Part shown: positions 11,274 to 24,100 of the stretch, piece after piece | Numbering within the stretch: position 1 is the first letter of the stretch | Layout: the number at the start of each line of letters is the position of its first letter | Made by a program: the position numbers and the translations under genes | DNA from: Magicicada septendecula | Lineage: Eukaryota > Arthropoda > Insecta > Hemiptera > Cicadidae | NCBI GenBank assembly: GCA_034769895.1 | Contig: CM068367.1 | Span: 88,207,899-88,271,898, forward strand | Reading direction: 5' to 3' | Length of the DNA stretch: 64,000 nt | Notes under the pieces: generated by a model | Database searches by the model: none | The model's input: only the letters and a program-made list of their open reading frames with translations | What the model was told of the DNA's origin: nothing

Positions 11274-11995
11274 TATTATTAAAAGATGTTCAACACAATT
11301 CAATACTTTAACACATTAACGCTTCATGTAGTACACACACTAGATAGAATTTTCTATCATCACTCAGCAACATAACATAACCCTAATGTTTACGTTGGTT
11401 TCAGTACCAACATTTGAAATCGTAAACAGATAATTCATTTTATCCATGAAGGTAAGAAACACCACGATTTTTCTCCGATGTTAATGTAAACCACTTTCCT
11501 ACTTTTTAAATAATTTTATCAAGCCTATCATTTGATTTTACCAGTAATAAAATACTGCCAACTCGGAAAATAATATTGCTATTTAACGGAAACGAGCAAA
11601 GTCATAGTCACGTTAAGTATATTATCTTGTAATAAATCTATGAATTCTCATTATTTATTGCTTACCATTAAAATAGTTGCTCCCCAAAAATAAAACTATG
11701 GATTTTTACAGATCGACATGACTTAACGTTTTTTAATAAAACTTGGAAGATTGCAAAAAGTTGCACTCTACAGTGTTGTTGCCATAGTAACCGGGTGCAA
11801 AACAATACAAACTTTCGATACCTCGTGCGAAAACATGTCAGAAATTAAAAAGTTCGCTTTACAACTTGTTCTTTAAGTCAGTACGGTTTTATATTATTAA
11901 ATGAGAGCTTGCGCACAATCATGGTTCACAAATTGGTATACCCACAAATTCGTTTTAAGTAAGTTAATCTACAAGTAATTTTCATTAGCTTTCTA
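11274..11995. promoter_or_regulatory. Putative bidirectional promoter between the RS-domain gene and CDK20
   Basis: About 720 bp separate the two divergent start codons. The interval has no recognisable transposon and contains an X-box (11778-11791). Transcription start sites cannot be placed from sequence alone. Confidence 0.6.
11778..11791 (+). promoter_or_regulatory. RFX X-box upstream of CDK20
   Basis: GTTGCCATAGTAAC is a perfect fit to the RFX/DAF-19 consensus GTHNYY-AT-RRNAAC, 205 bp upstream of the CDK20 start codon. RFX factors control ciliary genes in animals, and CDK20 acts in cilium assembly and length control, so the match is biologically sensible. A 14-bp imperfect palindrome can also occur by chance. 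Confidence 0.7.
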
Positions 11996-12181
11996 ATGGA
12001 AAATTATTCAGTGACTGGTAGAATTGGAGAGGGAGCCCATGGTTTAGTTTTAAAAGGATATAATACATCCACTGGGCAAGAAGTGGCTTTAAAGAAAGTT
12101 CTATTAAAGCGAGTTGAAGATGGGATTCCAAATTCTGTTATCAGAGAAATCAAAGCTTTACAGAATGTTGACTGCAAGTTT
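11996..12181 (+). CDS. CDK20: CDK20 exon 1
   Basis: 62 codons from ATG through the glycine loop, the ATP-binding Lys and the alpha-C helix, ending CDCKF-type sequence (NVDCKF). The donor is GTAAGT at 12182. The ATG is the first in frame and gives [16 protein letters not shown], matching the usual CDK20 N-terminus. Confidence 0.96.
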
Positions 12182-15100
12182 GTAAGTTAATTCTTGCATT
12201 CTTAGTACATAACGTATGTAATTATATCTCAAAAACATTTATACCGGCCTGGTATGTAATTTAACTTATCTGGATAAATAAAAGGAATATTTAATTCATA
12301 AGCTAAGACGTATAACAGGCTCAAGTCAATACAAAATAATGTGATGTGGTTTGCAAATAAGGTTTCTCAGCATTTTAAGTTACACTTTTAACTTGTATAT
12401 AGGCCTCTGTTGTAGTATGCATAAGAAATAAAATAAGTTTATAAGTAATGCAGTAGTTCAATTTTAACTAAATACAACGATTACATTAACGGCTCGGAAC
12501 ACAAAGTTTTTTATAAGTAAAAACATAAAGTTTTACCTTAAAACCTGAACCGGTTTTCACCTTTAAAAGGCTTCTTCAGACATCAACCTGAACCTCTGAA
12601 GAACCCTTTTAAAGGTGAAAACCGGTTCAGGTTGTAAGGTAAAACTTTATGTTTTTACTTATAAAAAACTTTGTGTTCTGAGTCGTTAATGTAATAGTTG
12701 TATTTAGTTAAGTAACGGACACGTCATGGACAATGAAATCCAAGAATTCAATTTTAAGAACACATACGTCTCTATATTCATATAAAAGCTTATCTAAAAC
12801 TCTTTGTTTTTCAAAATTTAAGTTACACACACACACACACACACAACAATCTATTTCTATTCAAGTTATTTTTATAACTACTGACACATGATTTCACCAC
12901 TGCCATGTTAGTAACATCAGAGGAAAAATATTCCTTTAAGCATATTTCTTCTTCTTCTCCTTCTCATAGGTTAATATAAACCTGTTATGGCACCCATCTC
13001 ATCCTCAGTTTCGGCAATTGATCCTCTGTCATCCTTTGCAGATGATCCCACCATTGTCTTCTGTATAATTTCATTTATGTCTTTACTTCAAATTCTGCTC
13101 TGATATCCTCATTCCTTATTCTATCTTGCAAATAATTTAAAGTATTTTGAAGAAACTGCATTTCAACACTCTGAACCTTGCTCCATTCCTTTTTTGTCAT
13201 GACCCACGCCTCACTCGCATATGTCAATGTGGGTACTGCAATTGTCTTACAAAATTTAATCCTTGTGCTGTGTCTTGTTTTAATTCTAAGATTTCTATGA
13301 ATCATACCACAAATATTCATACATTTATTTATCTTCTCTTGTATATCATATTCAGATTCATAGCTTACTGCACAGCCGAGATATTTGAAACAGCTCACTT
13401 GTGTTAAAGTGATGTTGTTTTTAATTATCTTAGTCCTACTTAGCTACTTAGTCTTTTAAATAGTTAATAAACATATTTTCTGTTGATACTGGGGGGGGGG
13501 GGATCTAGTACTGGGGAGACTGGTATTAACTGAACTGATTGCATCAGTATTTCACACGTCCATGTCTTAGTTGGGCCACTCCAAAAGCATTGTTTTCAGT
13601 GCAAGATTTCCAATTGTGCAAATGTGTGGAAGATATGTTAGCTTTTTTCTTCTGCTGAACAATATACGGTAACTGTATACTTTTCACTGAAATTCAACAT
13701 TTACTGCTCTTGAAAATTCAACACGTTTATTCCAGACAGATATAAATCCACTTCTGATTCAAGCAGTTGTTTAATATTAATCTGACTAGTAATAGCTGAG
13801 TTTATAGTACGACATATCAGTGTCTACTGTGTGTTCTATTTGTTTTTAACATACAGGTGCAAAGAAATAAAGTGCTGAGTAGAAATATATTTTGTAAGCT
13901 GTGATGAATTTACTTGTAACCCTACAGACAATTCACTTAACAGCCCTTCTTATTCGTAAAACTGTCAATAACATCATCATGCCACATCGGTTAACTTTTC
14001 ACTTTGCAGAGGATTTCCTTTTCAATTGAAACTACAACAATGGCACCGAGACGATCTTGAGACGTGCGGTTCCTTAAATAAATTTTGATTCTCTTAAGAT
14101 AAGAAAAGCTTCTTTCTACGTAATATTTACAGGCACTTATTATTGCGAGAAGAGTAAATAATGTACATGCTTCGGGAAGAATTTCATTTGTCCCGTTATC
14201 ATTCATCTTTTTTATTAACTTGATTATTTCACTGTGTAATGGCGAGAGAATGGTTTCAAGTCTTGTTCTTATTTGCTTTGTTAAACGGTGACCATATATT
14301 TCCATTAAAGAAATAAAAGAATCAATCAGGAATTTTTCAGCAATACAATCAGTCAGGAATAATATGCTCATTTAAAAGTTCAGCTAGGCTACTTTTAATG
14401 CCCGTTTCTATAGGCTGTATGCTGATAAGATGAATTTAAATGGATTTTACAGGATGCATGCCTAACCATTGCCTGTGGCAAATTCTTTGCCAGCAGAGTA
14501 ACTTCAACTTTACTCCAGAACCACACTGCCGTTTATCTTGACCATACCATGATGACTGGAAAGTTCTAGATTGGTTTGTGCCTCTTAAGAATAACAAATT
14601 TTGGGGTGGGCCGACTGAGGCATGTTTCAGTATATCACTTCTATAAAAATGACTCTACGGGGAAAATGTTTTTTCCAGTAGTGTTGTAATAATGCCTTTG
14701 TTCGATACTGCAATTCACTTTTTTCTGCTAAATCCATTTTGTACTCATGGTAGAGATCACAAACACACACCAAAAAGAGCTAGATATTAATAATACACAA
14801 GCACAAGGAACATGAGAACGTAAGACTACATAAAACTAACAAAAAACACATTAAACCGTTCTGAGAAGCTAATTCAATCGTTGCCTCCCATGGACAGTAA
14901 AAATGCACTAGTGTGCCCCCACCATCTGCCGGGCACAGTTTTCACATAGTTATATGAGTACTAAGGCGGCTACTCAGATCCCTGCCTCTGTCTTCTGCTA
15001 TTCTACGCTATTATTGCTGACGCGCGATACAAATTTTTGTTGCAAGTAATCATACAATCTAAAAAGCTAAATTGTGATTACAGATTGATTTCAGGTTCAG

Positions 15101-18100
15101 TTATAATAAAAAATAGAGCACATTACTAGCTGTTTATTTTTCAACATTTTTCTAAATTTTACTGGGGAGGCTTAGCCTCTCTTGCATCCCCTGATGAGCC
15201 ACCACTGCCTCCCATATGTCAACATTTCTTTTGCGATCTTGAAGAGTATATCCTGCCACATACCCGAGAAATATCATTTAAGCCACTTGAATATGACTGG
15301 CTTGGGACTTCATTAAAGTCCACTTATCAGACACATAGAGAAGTGACAAAAATTAATTATAGAAAGGAAGAGAAAGAATAGAATATGGAATGCTGATGAA
15401 TTTGCTGATTGGGCAAAATTTTAGACGTGCAGAAGTGTCCTGTGTTCAGATAGAATCACATTGATGGTGATGAGCTGTTGACAACACAACAGCTGTTGTG
15501 TAGTGTCTTCACCATATTCATAATTCAGTTATGTAAAAGAATCAGAAGATAGCATAACTCCTGCATAATTCTTACACAAAGAACTCTCTTGGTGTTTAAA
15601 TCCAGCATCTGTTTTCCAGGTATTTTCCAATATACATCCTTTATTAAAAACATAAGCATTTCGGCTTTATTTTTAGAACATTTTTTATAAAAGTCCACAG
15701 GAAAAGCAAAAAGTATACTCCCTGCCATTAAGATGATGCCATAAGATAAAAATTTCTTTCTCCCCAATTTTAACCTTTCAAAATAATAAAAGTAAAATCT
15801 AACCATATGTATTAAGCAAAACAAGCTAATTTTAATAAAATAATAAAAAATATGCCAATAAAAAAAAATCAATCCTTATTAAAAAATATAGATATGTGCC
15901 TGAGCTGTCCGGTTCAGGTTTTAAGGTAAAACTTTATGTTTTTACTTATAAAAAACTTTGTGTTCGTTAATGTAATCGTTGTATTTAGTTAAAATTGAAC
16001 TACTGCATTACTTATAAACTTATTTTATTTCTTATGCATACTACAACAGAGGCCTATATACAAGATAAAAGTGTAACTTAAAATGCTGAGAAACCTTATT
16101 TGCAAACCACATCACATTATTTTGTATTGACCTGAGCCTGTTATACGTCTTAGCTTATGAATTAAATATTCCTTTTATTTATCCAGATAAGTTAAAGTTA
16201 TGTGTGTTATATATATAGAATTTTATGCATCTAATAAGTTATTAGTTATGCAATCAACAGCATGTTTGACTGCTAATTGCATATTTTATATGCATTCTCT
16301 GCAAAAATAAATATATAAAATTTATATTGTAACATAACAAGATTATGCCCTAGAATAAATATAAATTAATCAACAAAATTTGTTGTGAATTATGCCTAAA
16401 CGCAATCTTTCTTGTAGATAATATGCAGTAAAGTATAAAAACAATTTAACAAATAAAGGAATGAAAATAAGATGTAACTATTTGAAAATAAATAATGATT
16501 TCAATGAGTAAAAAGTAATAAAAAATGAAATATTATGATAAATACGTGCAATGGAAATAGGAAATAAAAACCTATTAATTAATTATTTTAATGACAATGA
16601 CAAGACTATCAGATGACATGACTATGACTACTACACCCAGGAGGGAAGATGATAATATCAAATGATAATAAAAAAGTGTAAATAAATGTTAATATAAATA
16701 GAAATATAGTGTATAAGTGTTCATAAGATAGGAATTAAGTAAGAAAACACTTGTTATGGTATGAGCCTATCAAACTATATAGAGGTCTGCGAACCTCAAA
16801 CAGTTATTTTAAACAGATTTAAATTAATTTACCTTCTTTTATCTGTCATGTGACTTCTTATTCTATTTATTTAAATAACGCGTTTCGAGGCTCAAGGCCT
16901 CATCTTCAGATTTCAGTCCCATGTGGACGTCGTTAACACAATAAAATTAAGCTACTACACATTAAAATAAAACACACTACACAAGTTAACCGATGTCTGG
17001 GTGCGCACCCTTTGCTGGCTCATGACACACTACCTGCAACTACTCTACGGTCTCGTCACAACGCCCCCCCCTCACCGATTGCTGTCCATTCCTGCTTAAT
17101 ATGAATTTGTCAACAACCATATCGTATAGCTGATGCGATTTAAAATTCAGCTGGTCATTTAACATGTTATTAGGACTGCACTTAAACGCCCGGTATATTT
17201 CAAATTCTTCGGCTGCGCTCATGTATCGTCCCTTATTGCAGAGATGCAATGGCTTGCAGTTGGTGTCAAAGTCGGTATAATTATGGTTATGCACCATTAA
17301 GTGTTCGGCATATTTTGATTTACAGGCATTTAAGTTATTTTTAGGTAGATATTCTTTAAACCTCTGTCTAAATGCCCTGCCGGTTTGACCGATATAAACC
17401 ATATCGCAATCATTACAAACCATTTTGTAAACACCCATTCTTTTTTCTTTAAACTGTTGTGTTTTAGGCCATAATAATTTTTTTGAACATTATTTGTGGT
17501 GCGGAACAATATTAGGATGTTATGTTTCCGAAATTTTAAAAAACGAATTTGATTAATTTTTAAATTATTTTTTTAATTAAAAAAAATGAATTTAAACAAT
17601 AATTACCAACTACTTAATGTAAGAAAGGTGAAAATAATGAAAATAACAGTGATTAATGTTAAACAAGCAGTGTATAGTGAAAGTGCATCAGAAATAGACC
17701 TGGTTATAATATAAACAGTGAGTAACACGTGTAATTTATATAAAATAACTGTCTTGTTGATACATCCTCTTTATTCACTTTTGTAACGTAACAGATTTGA
17801 GGTACCCAACGTTACATAAAAAACGAAGTCACTATGGTTTAGAACAATACCCAAATATTAAGGTTACTAAGTAATTAATACATCTGAGGTGTACATAAAT
17901 TTAAAAGATGTAATAAATAATATGGGGTGTAAAATATAAACATTGTGTCAAATGGGAGGAGTTTAATATGTAGTAATGAAGTATAAAATACTATTCAAAT
18001 TAATATTTAATGTGTTGCAAATTGTACTTATTGTTATGCTGTAGCATGATATAGTAGTTACAGGACATTTATTTTATGTTTTGTGGATAGTAAGAGGGAA

Positions 18101-21100
18101 ACTGTTGTTTTATAGAAGTACTTAGTCAGTGATACTCCTTTCATTTATGTTAACATTGTCTTTAGACAATTAAGTATAAATACCTGTGTTAGGTATTATA
18201 TTATGTTAAATGTATTGACTGAAATTGATTAATGAAGGTGTTTTGAATTAATGTTTGTAAACTTGGCCAGGATGGCAATAAGTGTTAAAAAGTTGATAAG
18301 TAGTTCTTATAGTTATGTTATAAAATAATGAAAGGTTCAAGGATGAACTAATTAATATAATGAATTAAAACCAGGAAATATAAATTAATGTAAGTAGCCA
18401 TAAACCAGTGACTATTTGTACAGTAGGTCAGGTAAAGAAAATTAAGTTAACAACAAAATCATTATAACAGTTGTAAGAAAACTTATAGGCCTAAATTTAA
18501 TATTTGTAAAAGGAAATTAATACCCTTTTAATAAGTCCAGTCTAATGAAACTATAGTAAAATATATACGGTTTAATAAAGTAGATTGGGTGAGAGTTTTA
18601 GGTAATTTGGTGTAATTCCAAGCATGGAGTATTTTATTAAAAAAGAGTAGTAATGTTTTATAATTCTGGCTCTAGGATATCAAATATCATCCAATGACAG
18701 AAAGTAGTGGTTGTTAGGGTAACTAAAATGTAAAAAATCTTGTTGATTTTCAATTATTCGATTGTTATATGCTCATGGGTTAACTTGAATTAAGACGAAT
18801 CCATAAAAGAATTTATAAAAAACCAATATAATTCAATTGTTATATGCTGATGGGTGAAGTTAAATAAATATGGAAAAGAATTTATAAATAAAACCAAGAT
18901 TATTCGATTGTTATATGCTATTGAGTTCAGATGAGGAGGCAAATTTAAAAAGGATGACACAAATTAATGAAAAATGAATCAAAATTAATAAATTAAAGTC
19001 AAAACCTATTCCTATAAAACAAACCGATGAATAATAAAATAAATTAGATTTCAAAAATATAACCATATACCTCCAAAATGTCGAGAAATTCTTATTTCAC
19101 TCGTCAAGATAATTCCGTTGGATTTAGTATTGAACCCGATTTCCCATCTAACCAGGAGACTAATTGATGGAAGAAAAAGCCTAAATTAATGGAATTATAG
19201 AAAAATATACTCAAGGACCTTGTTTCTGAAGATATAAACCTCACTTTCAAGAAGGAAGTTATAATACGACTCCAATTCCACCGAGACTGACAACCACAAG
19301 GATCGTAAGAGAAGAACGAAGATTAGAAGAGTTCCTGCGGCTTTCCAGGACATCACACCGTCAATTTTATTAATAATCGGAACACTTTTTCTGGATTGAT
19401 GTAACCTAAATTGTAAATCTTCAACTGTTTGCAGACGAACAATGCTGCCTTGAGAATCATCAAACCCGGTAACACCAGCTTATATTTAATTTTAATATAG
19501 TAAGAACTAATAACATTTTGTAATACTAAGTAACCTTAATTTTGCATTACCTGGCCTTACTAATCGTTAAAAGAATCACACGTACCCTGGAATAAGAGAT
19601 AGTTAATATTATATTTAATTTGTATAAAATAAAAGGAGCATGGTCTACTAAACAATCGATTCATCATTGTATAATCGATATCACTCTATTATAATCAGGA
19701 AGAGCACTGTTAGAAGTTGAATTAAAGTACAAAATAAATAAATAATCTTTCTTGTATATGATGATGCTTTATATTATTGTAGAATAGGTATTATATGTTG
19801 TGGGTGGAGTAATTTACAGGTAAAAGGGTGAGTAAAAGCTAGCGAACAAGTTAACCTAGAAGCAAGCCAATTACGAATAACAGCGCTCATAGTCAACACT
19901 GGTAGAACGTGAGATTACCGAACTAGCGTGTTTCCTGCACAATTTTTGAATTGAATTACACAATACGGACTGACTAGGGTTGGAGAGAATTCTTAATTTA
20001 TTAATTAAATACATGGATTATATCATTGATATTGAGTAAACATTGAGTAATTAGGTAAAACCGTGTTGTAGTATACATAAAAGTTATAATAACACAATAA
20101 TAAATATATTTGTCTATTAAAATCGAGTTACAAGAGGTCACCTATAAGACTACATAATAAACATTTCCTTAATAACAGATTGATTAAAATATCGGTATGG
20201 AGAACCATACATGACTTCCATATTCTAAGATTTATATTTAAAATCATTTTCAGCCAAACAGCCAGGGAAGGAATTTTAACAAAAAAATACTTCTTTGTTG
20301 CCAATAGCGTAGTACACATATAAAAAAAAATTATCCCCTCCCCCTTCAACTATAATTTTGATTTATAGAAAATTACCCCCAGCCCGTTCAACTAGCCTCT
20401 TCATTTATAGATATTTCATCTACGTTTCTAAGTGGATTATTAAGATCTTATCAGGATACTTTATCAAAATTAAGTACTTTACTCATGTTACAACAAAAAA
20501 TGTTTCAGGTAAACTGCCCTTTCCCCGTAACCGATCTTCACCAAAATCAACAGACATTGAGTTCTCTATAGCTCAGGCACACATGTAAAAAATTATTTGA
20601 TTCTGTTTGAATTTACGGCAGTTATCGTTCGTCATGAAAAAACTTCTCTTGTTACAAAATAAAATGTTGCAGGTAAACTACCCCTTCCCCTTAACCGATC
20701 TTCACCAAAATCTAAAGGCCTTGAGTCCTCTACAATTCACTGATGTATGCAAAAAATTATTTGATTCTGTTTGAATTTGCGGCTGTTATCGTTTGCCATA
20801 GAAAATACGCTTGATAAAAAACGTTGCAGGTAAACTACCCCTTCCCCTCAACCGATCTTCACCAAAATCTAAAGGCCTTGAGTCCTCTACAATTCACTGA
20901 TGTATGCAAAAAATTATTTGATTCTGTTTGAATTTGCGGCTGTTATCGTTTGCCATAGAAAATACACTTGATAAAAAGCGTTGCAGGTAAACTACCCCTT
21001 CCCCTCAACCGATCTTCACCAAAAACAATAGGTCTTGAGTACTCTACAAATCAGGGCTGTATGCAGAAAATTATTTGATTCTGTTTGAATTTGCGGCTGT

Positions 21101-24100
21101 TATCGTTTGCCATAGAAAATACCCTTGTTAAAAAAACGTTGTAGGTAAACTACCCCTTTCCCTTAACCGATCTTCACCAAAAACAATAGGTCTTTAGAAC
21201 TCTACAATTTAGGGCTGTATGCAAATAATCTTTTGATTCTGTTTGAATTTGCGGCTGTTATTGTTTGAAATAGGAAATACCATTGTTAAAACATAAAACG
21301 TTACAGGTAAACTACCCCTTTCCCTTAACCGATCTTCACCAAAAACAATAGGTCTTGAGAACTCTACAATTCAGGGCTGTATGCGAAACATTATTTGATT
21401 CTGTTTGAATTTGCGGCTGTTATCGTTTGCAAAAAAAAAAAATTTCCCCTGATAAAAAAAAAACCGTTGCAGGTAAACTACCCCTTTCCCTCAACCGATC
21501 TTCACCAAAAACAATAGGTCGTGAGTACTCTACAAATCAGGGCTGCATGCAAAAAATTATTTGATTCTGTTTGAATTTGCGGCAGTTATCGTTTGCCATA
21601 GAAAAAAAATCTACAGACACACACACAGACACTTTTCGGAAAACGACTTTTTTTCATGTTTTGAGTGTAGTAGAATCAGAATCTGCAATAATCTCGAACA
21701 CGATTTTTTTTGCCATCACCATACTTCCATTCCTTAAGGAATATGGAAGTAAAAACACATCTTTACATTCTTTATACAAACAATACTTTTTCTTTACAAA
21801 GTGGCGCATACCAACGTGGAGCTTGATTAAACCCCAGTACACATGATAAACAGAGTTTCATTACAAATTGTAACCCAACAGTGGGGTCTTTAACCATCCT
21901 CGAATATAATTAATAACGTAAGGAAAGATTTGCGTTACAATATATATACACACAACTTTCACTAGTGAACAAACTTACTTTTGGTTTTTTGTCCCAAACG
22001 TGGTGTTCGATGTGGTGTCCGTCTTCCTCAGTGGGATTTGAAATACAGATTGTCTGTACAAAGTAAACGTTATGGGTTGTAGGTGTGTGTGGTGGGGGTT
22101 GCTGGTGGGAGGGAATTGGCGCTGGGATTCAAAGTGTGTGTATGAACAAGTGTATCAAAAAGTATATGTTATCTATAGTGTAATTGGTCATTTAATATGC
22201 TGTTAGGTTGTAGTGTGTGATGTCTGTATATTTCATATTGTTCTGCTGTATTTAGTTTTCTACTTTTGGGTAAGTAGTGTAGTATTTCCATGTTGTGTTC
22301 TATGTTTGTGTGACCGTGGTTTTCATTTTGTAAATGTGTGGCGAATGTGGAGTGTATGTAGTTTGTGGTGAGGGCTTTTAGATGTTCAGAGTATCTTGAG
22401 GAAAAAGATCTTCCCGTCTGGCCGATGTAGAACTGGTTGCAATCACTGCATTTTAATTTATAAACACCAGTTTTGCTGTATGTGTCTGTGTCTTTGTTAG
22501 TATTATTTATATGTTTTCTGATGGTGTTGTTAGTTTGTAGGCTACTTTATAATTGTGTTTCCTGAATGTGCAAGCAATTTTGTGTGTGTTGGAATTGTAG
22601 TATGTGAGTGTGATGTATTTACTGGGTTGTGTACTGTTGTGTGCTGTATGTTACAACAGCATGTATGTTTGTTGTGTGTTGTGTTGTGTTGTGTACTGGG
22701 ATGTGTTTTACTTTTTGTGTGTAGGATGCGTTTGCGTAGTTTATTTATTAATTAATAATTAATTATTAAGTTTTTTATTTTTGTAATTAATATTTGAAAG
22801 AAATAATATTCAGTTTATAGTGAGAGTTCAGATTACTGTGAGAAAAATTTAAAGTGAATTTATTTCAGAAATTCGGGTAATTTAATAATACTTATCAAAT
22901 CAGTTGACTTGATGTGAACTGTCATTCAGTTGAAATGGAATGGGGCTTCAACAGTCGTCAATTTTCAATTATCTTGGGGCTTAAGTATGTCTGGCATCTT
23001 TTTCACGTTAGTTGTAGAAATTTATTCATTTAAAATTTATTTAAATTGGTCCTTGGCATCAGTTAAATGTTCTCGTTCTTTGTCTGCTTTTTACGTTTTC
23101 ATCTTTTTGAATTTTGATTACTTTTTAAACATTTTATATTCAAATTTTGGTCATTCACGGCCTGGCGTCTATTCTGGATGAGCGTCACTTATTGAATAAT
23201 AAGATTTAACAGAAAATTCGTAACCAACGTTCCGTTGTCATGGTTACTAATAGATTCTGATTGGCTGATCATGACTTAAAACCATTGTTATTAATTTTGA
23301 ATTTGTATTCAAAATTACTGTATATCTTCTGATTGCTATTATTCTTCCTTCTTCCTCTCTACGTATTAAATATTATCACTACTGTTCCTATTTTCTTTCA
23401 AAGATCATTTTGACATCCCATAAGGTTGGGTTTTCTAATGTATTATTGTTTGAACAATTATGTTGATATTTGTTAATTACATTTCTTTTTTATTTTAAGT
23501 CCTTATTCTAACATTTATCTTTTAATCTGATTCACAAATTATCCTTGACTAGTTATTTGCCTTGGATTTGCTAATATTCTTGTTAATTTTTTACAATTTG
23601 TAGTTATTTGTTTTTTACAGTTAGGCATTTCATAGGCCTAAGTAGCAACTGACTATATTTACTTATTTTATACAAATTACATCTTAATTTACCCTCATAC
23701 ATGTTTTGTTTTGATATTATAAATGATTTGTTTACTTATTGATGTGTTTTGGATCTGTTTTTATAATAATTGTATGTTACCATTAGTTTCTACATCATGG
23801 TTTGTTAATTATTTCCTAACTGATTTTCCAGTGTTATTAGATCTGTATTAATTTACCTTTCTATTTACTTATGTTGCCATTATTTATAATTAGGCTATTA
23901 CTTACTATTCTCTATTACATAAAACATAACATCTAGGCCTATGGTCTGTACAATTCCTTCAGCCATTTCCTATTCATAGATTAAATCAAACAACTTTTTA
24001 ACAGTTATTATGCAACGTTTGCTTACAATTCGTTTCATTCTTGCTTATTTTTTGGGTGATAAACATCATTACACCATTTAAACTTACTTAATTGATTATC

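Noticed and set aside
15525..15872. 115-codon - strand frame considered as a possible chemoreceptor fragment
   Set aside because: No conserved motif could be pointed to, and there is no splice context.
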